DNA of 23,970 nt from Bacteroidales bacterium. GTDB taxonomy: Bacteria; Bacteroidota; Bacteroidia; Bacteroidales; UBA932. Position numbers and translations under genes: made by a program. Below, in pieces: positions 22,278-23,970 of the stretch. Within the stretch, counting starts at the first letter, position 1. Each line of letters starts with the position of its first letter. The stretch spans positions 1 to 23,970 of the forward strand of contig JAGABD010000098.1 in the NCBI GenBank assembly GCA_017614795.1. Reading direction: 5' to 3'. The notes under the pieces were generated by a model. That model ran no database searches. It was not told the origin of the DNA and worked only from the letters and a program-made list of their open reading frames with translations.

Positions 22278-22926
22278 CGGCTTCCATCGCCTCTTCGCGG
22301 TCTTTTTCCAGATAGAACATCTTTACGGCAAAGCGTGACGCGAGTTCATTGCGTCCGTCCATGCCGTTCATTTTGCCCAGCGATTCCTCGAGAACCGAGC
22401 AGAAATCCTCGAGAGAGGCCTTTATGTCGTATTTGCGGCCCGTAAGCAGCGAAAGCGACGTCGGATTGGGGAGAGCCGGGTCGAAGTCCGTCTGGTTGAG
22501 ATTCACGCCTATGCCAACGATGCTTGCGGTCACGTTGCCGGCGTCAACGGTATTTTCAATTAGGATTCCGCAAATCTTTCTGTCGCCGATCCAGATGTCG
22601 TTGGGCCATTTGATGCGGGGAGAAACGCCTTCGGCCTCCAGCCAGTCGCCGAGCGCGAGGGTTACCGCCTGGGTGATGAGCACGGCGTCTTTAGCGGCGA
22701 GGGGAGCGAGCTCGGGCGTACCGAACTTCAGCAGGACGCTGAACATCAGGTTCTCTCCGGGGGCGGAAGCCCACCTGTGACCGCCGCGCCCACGCCCTGC
22801 AGTCTGCTCGACGGCAGCCGTAACTGACAAATTGTCAAGGTCTTCCAGATGCCTCCGGACCTCGCTGTTCGTGGAATCGAGCACTTCGTGCCAGCATATC
22901 TGCATATGGCTGTGGCGTGGTTTCAT
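22249..22926 (-). CDS. birA: Biotin--[acetyl-CoA-carboxylase] ligase, short form
   Basis: This 225-residue enzyme activates biotin as biotinyl-AMP and attaches it to carrier lysines such as the acetyl-CoA carboxylase subunit. Family motifs are STNSEVRRHLE, the nucleotide/biotin loop QTAGRGRGGHRWASAPGENL, IKWPNDIWIGDRKICGILIE, and VGIGVNLNQ. There is no N-terminal DNA-binding domain, so it is an enzyme only and not a repressor of biotin genes. The C-terminal domain is short. The gene is convergent with rpe (29-base overlap) and divergent from ftsH. It has the best-matching promoter in the window. Confidence 0.95.
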   Translation of the reverse strand: MKPRHSHMQICWHEVLDSTNSEVRRHLEDLDNLSVTAAVEQTAGRGRGGHRWASAPGENLMFSVLLKFGTPELAPLAAKDAVLITQAVTLALGDWLEAEGVSPRIKWPNDIWIGDRKICGILIENTVDAGNVTASIVGIGVNLNQTDFDPALPNPTSLSLLTGRKYDIKASLEDFCSVLEESLGKMNGMDGRNELASRFAVKMFYLEKDREEAMEAAIARYESLQ

Positions 22927-22935
22927 TTTTGTTTA

Positions 22936-22943
22936 TATATTTG
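22936..22943 (+). promoter_or_regulatory. Predicted -7 element of ftsH
   Basis: TATATTTG exactly fits TAnnTTTG and lies 30 bases before the ftsH ATG. No clear -33 box exists at the expected distance, which would fall in the birA start region. It faces the birA -7 element with six bases between them. Confidence 0.55.
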
Positions 22944-22949
22944 TGATTA

Positions 22950-22981
22950 CAAATTTACTGCAAAGAAGCAACAATGGCAAA
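22950..22981 (-). promoter_or_regulatory. Predicted promoter of birA
   Basis: On the minus strand, TTTG (22981-22978), a 20-base spacer and TAAATTTG (22957-22950) match the Bacteroidota consensus at every defined base. Transcription would start near 22944, about 17 bases before the ATG. The -33 box lies inside the first codons of ftsH. Confidence 0.7.
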
Positions 22982-23970
22982 TAAAGAAAAAAAGCCCCGC
23001 GTCATACGCATCAATTTTTCCTGGTTTTATCTGCTCCTCGTGCTGGGTATCGGTTGGATGATATTCAGCAATCGCGGCGCGTCCCCTGCGAAGGTGGAAT
23101 GGCCCGACGTGCGCCAGATGATCCTGAACGGCGACGTCAAGGAAATCCGCTACGTCCGCAACGAGGACGAAGGAAAGGTGAGCATGAAGCCCGACGCCCT
23201 GGGCAAGTATGCCGACCTCTTTCCCGGCGGCCAGCTGCCGGTGAAATCGCCCCACTTCACTTTCCTCGTATCGCATAACTTCGACCCGGAGAAAGTATTC
23301 GAAGAACTTAACGCAACCCTTCCCGAGGAGTCTCAGGTGAAGGTCAAGATAGAGCAGGGCTCCAAGAGCTGGCTGCAGATGCTCGACTGGATAATCTGGC
23401 CCCTCCTTCTCATACTTATGTACGTGTGGATGTTCCGCGGAATGTCCAGGGCAGGGGGCAGCGGCGGCGGTCCGGGCGGAATGTTCAACGTGGGCAAGTC
23501 CACGGGCAAGCTCGCCGACAAGGAGAAGGTCAACGTCACGTTCAAGGACGTGGCGGGCCTGTACGGCGCGAAGGAGGAAGTGATGGAGATAGTCGACTTC
23601 CTCAAGAACCCCAAGAAATACACCTCGCTGGGTGGAAAGATACCCAAGGGAGCGCTTCTCGTAGGGCCTCCGGGCACCGGTAAGACGCTTCTAGCCAAGG
23701 CTGTTGCGGGCGAGGCCAACGTGCCTTTCTTCTCCATCAGCGGCTCCGATTTCGTGGAGATGTTCGTCGGCGTAGGCGCCAGCCGCGTGCGCGACCTCTT
23801 CGCCCAGGCCAAGGAGAAGGCACCCTGCATTGTGTTTATAGATGAAATCGATGCAGTGGGACGTGCCAGGGGCAAGAATGTAGGCTGGAGTTCCAACGAC
23901 GAGCGCGAGAATACACTTAACCAGCTCCTTACCGAGATGGACGGCTTCGGCACCAATTCCGGTGTCATCG
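22974..23970 (+). CDS. ftsH: ATP-dependent zinc metalloprotease FtsH (partial, cut by window end)
   Basis: The first 332 residues of this membrane-bound AAA+ protease are present; it degrades misfolded membrane proteins and specific regulators. A short basic N-terminus ([14 protein letters not shown]) precedes transmembrane segment one (about 16-32). A small periplasmic domain follows, then a second transmembrane segment near 138-155 ([16 protein letters not shown]) and a Gly-rich linker. The AAA domain has [16 protein letters not shown], Walker [19 protein letters not shown], the pore loop in [21 protein letters not shown], and Walker [17 protein letters not shown]. The frame is open to the last base, so the second region of homology and the HEXXH protease site lie outside. 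The ATG at 22974 follows the predicted promoter. Confidence 0.96.
   Translation, partial: MANKEKKPRVIRINFSWFYLLLVLGIGWMIFSNRGASPAKVEWPDVRQMILNGDVKEIRYVRNEDEGKVSMKPDALGKYADLFPGGQLPVKSPHFTFLVSHNFDPEKVFEELNATLPEESQVKVKIEQGSKSWLQMLDWIIWPLLLILMYVWMFRGMSRAGGSGGGPGGMFNVGKSTGKLADKEKVNVTFKDVAGLYGAKEEVMEIVDFLKNPKKYTSLGGKIPKGALLVGPPGTGKTLLAKAVAGEANVPFFSISGSDFVEMFVGVGASRVRDLFAQAKEKAPCIVFIDEIDAVGRARGKNVGWSSNDERENTLNQLLTEMDGFGTNSGVI

Noticed and set aside
1..23970. Mobile element, CRISPR array, toxin-antitoxin or defence genes
   Set aside because: No transposase, integrase, regular short repeats or defence-family motifs were seen; all genes are core or envelope functions.

Overview
This 24 kb window is a gene-dense chromosomal core segment of a Bacteroidota bacterium, most likely order Bacteroidales. 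The evidence is the family set: Rho with a long Lys/Pro/Ala-rich insertion, a Bacteroidota-type LptD next to an amidase with a SPOR-like end, tandem LABN domains, and a fused amino-acid-lipid synthase. Many starts are also preceded by the Bacteroidota sigma pattern TAnnTTTG (-7), some with a TTTG-like -33 box. The DNA is fairly GC-rich in genes and AT-rich between them. I saw no tRNA, rRNA, IS element, phage gene or CRISPR array. A genus cannot be assigned; a gut or rumen lineage is a guess, fitting the superoxide dismutase plus rubrerythrin pair of an oxygen-tolerant anaerobe.

Layout. 1-2855: an OmpP1/FadL-type outer-membrane transporter and superoxide dismutase on +, then an HD-domain hydrolase on - whose end overlaps the dismutase gene. 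2903-10814: a tight six-gene + strand block: YitT-type membrane protein, fused lysophospholipid-acyltransferase/GNAT amino-acid-lipid synthase, tandem-LABN membrane protein, an 816-residue secreted protein with an internal duplication, phosphoserine phosphatase SerB, and a membrane-anchored unknown. It reads as an envelope-lipid operon with a serine/glycine supply gene, though that link is inference. 10815-12167 (-): MnmE. 12253-12792 (+): rubrerythrin. 12842-14479 (-): Rho. 14592-17309 (-): LptD. 17357-18616 (+): amidase. 18790-22277 (+): dnaA, pepD and rpe, almost without gaps. 22249-22926 (-): BirA. 22974 to the edge (+): FtsH, cut by the window end.

The most notable signals are in the short intergenic regions. 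At two tandem junctions (ompP1/sod, lptD/rho) a terminator hairpin starts within a few bases of the next gene's -7 element, so the new transcript would begin at or inside the hairpin. At two divergent junctions (lptD/amidase, birA/ftsH) the two -7 elements face each other as an 8-bp inverted repeat with a 6-7 bp spacer, so the promoters should exclude each other. Both genes of the lptD/amidase pair also appear to start with TTG. No new defence or mobile system was found. The best leads are the promoter architectures, the lipid operon and its duplicated secreted protein.
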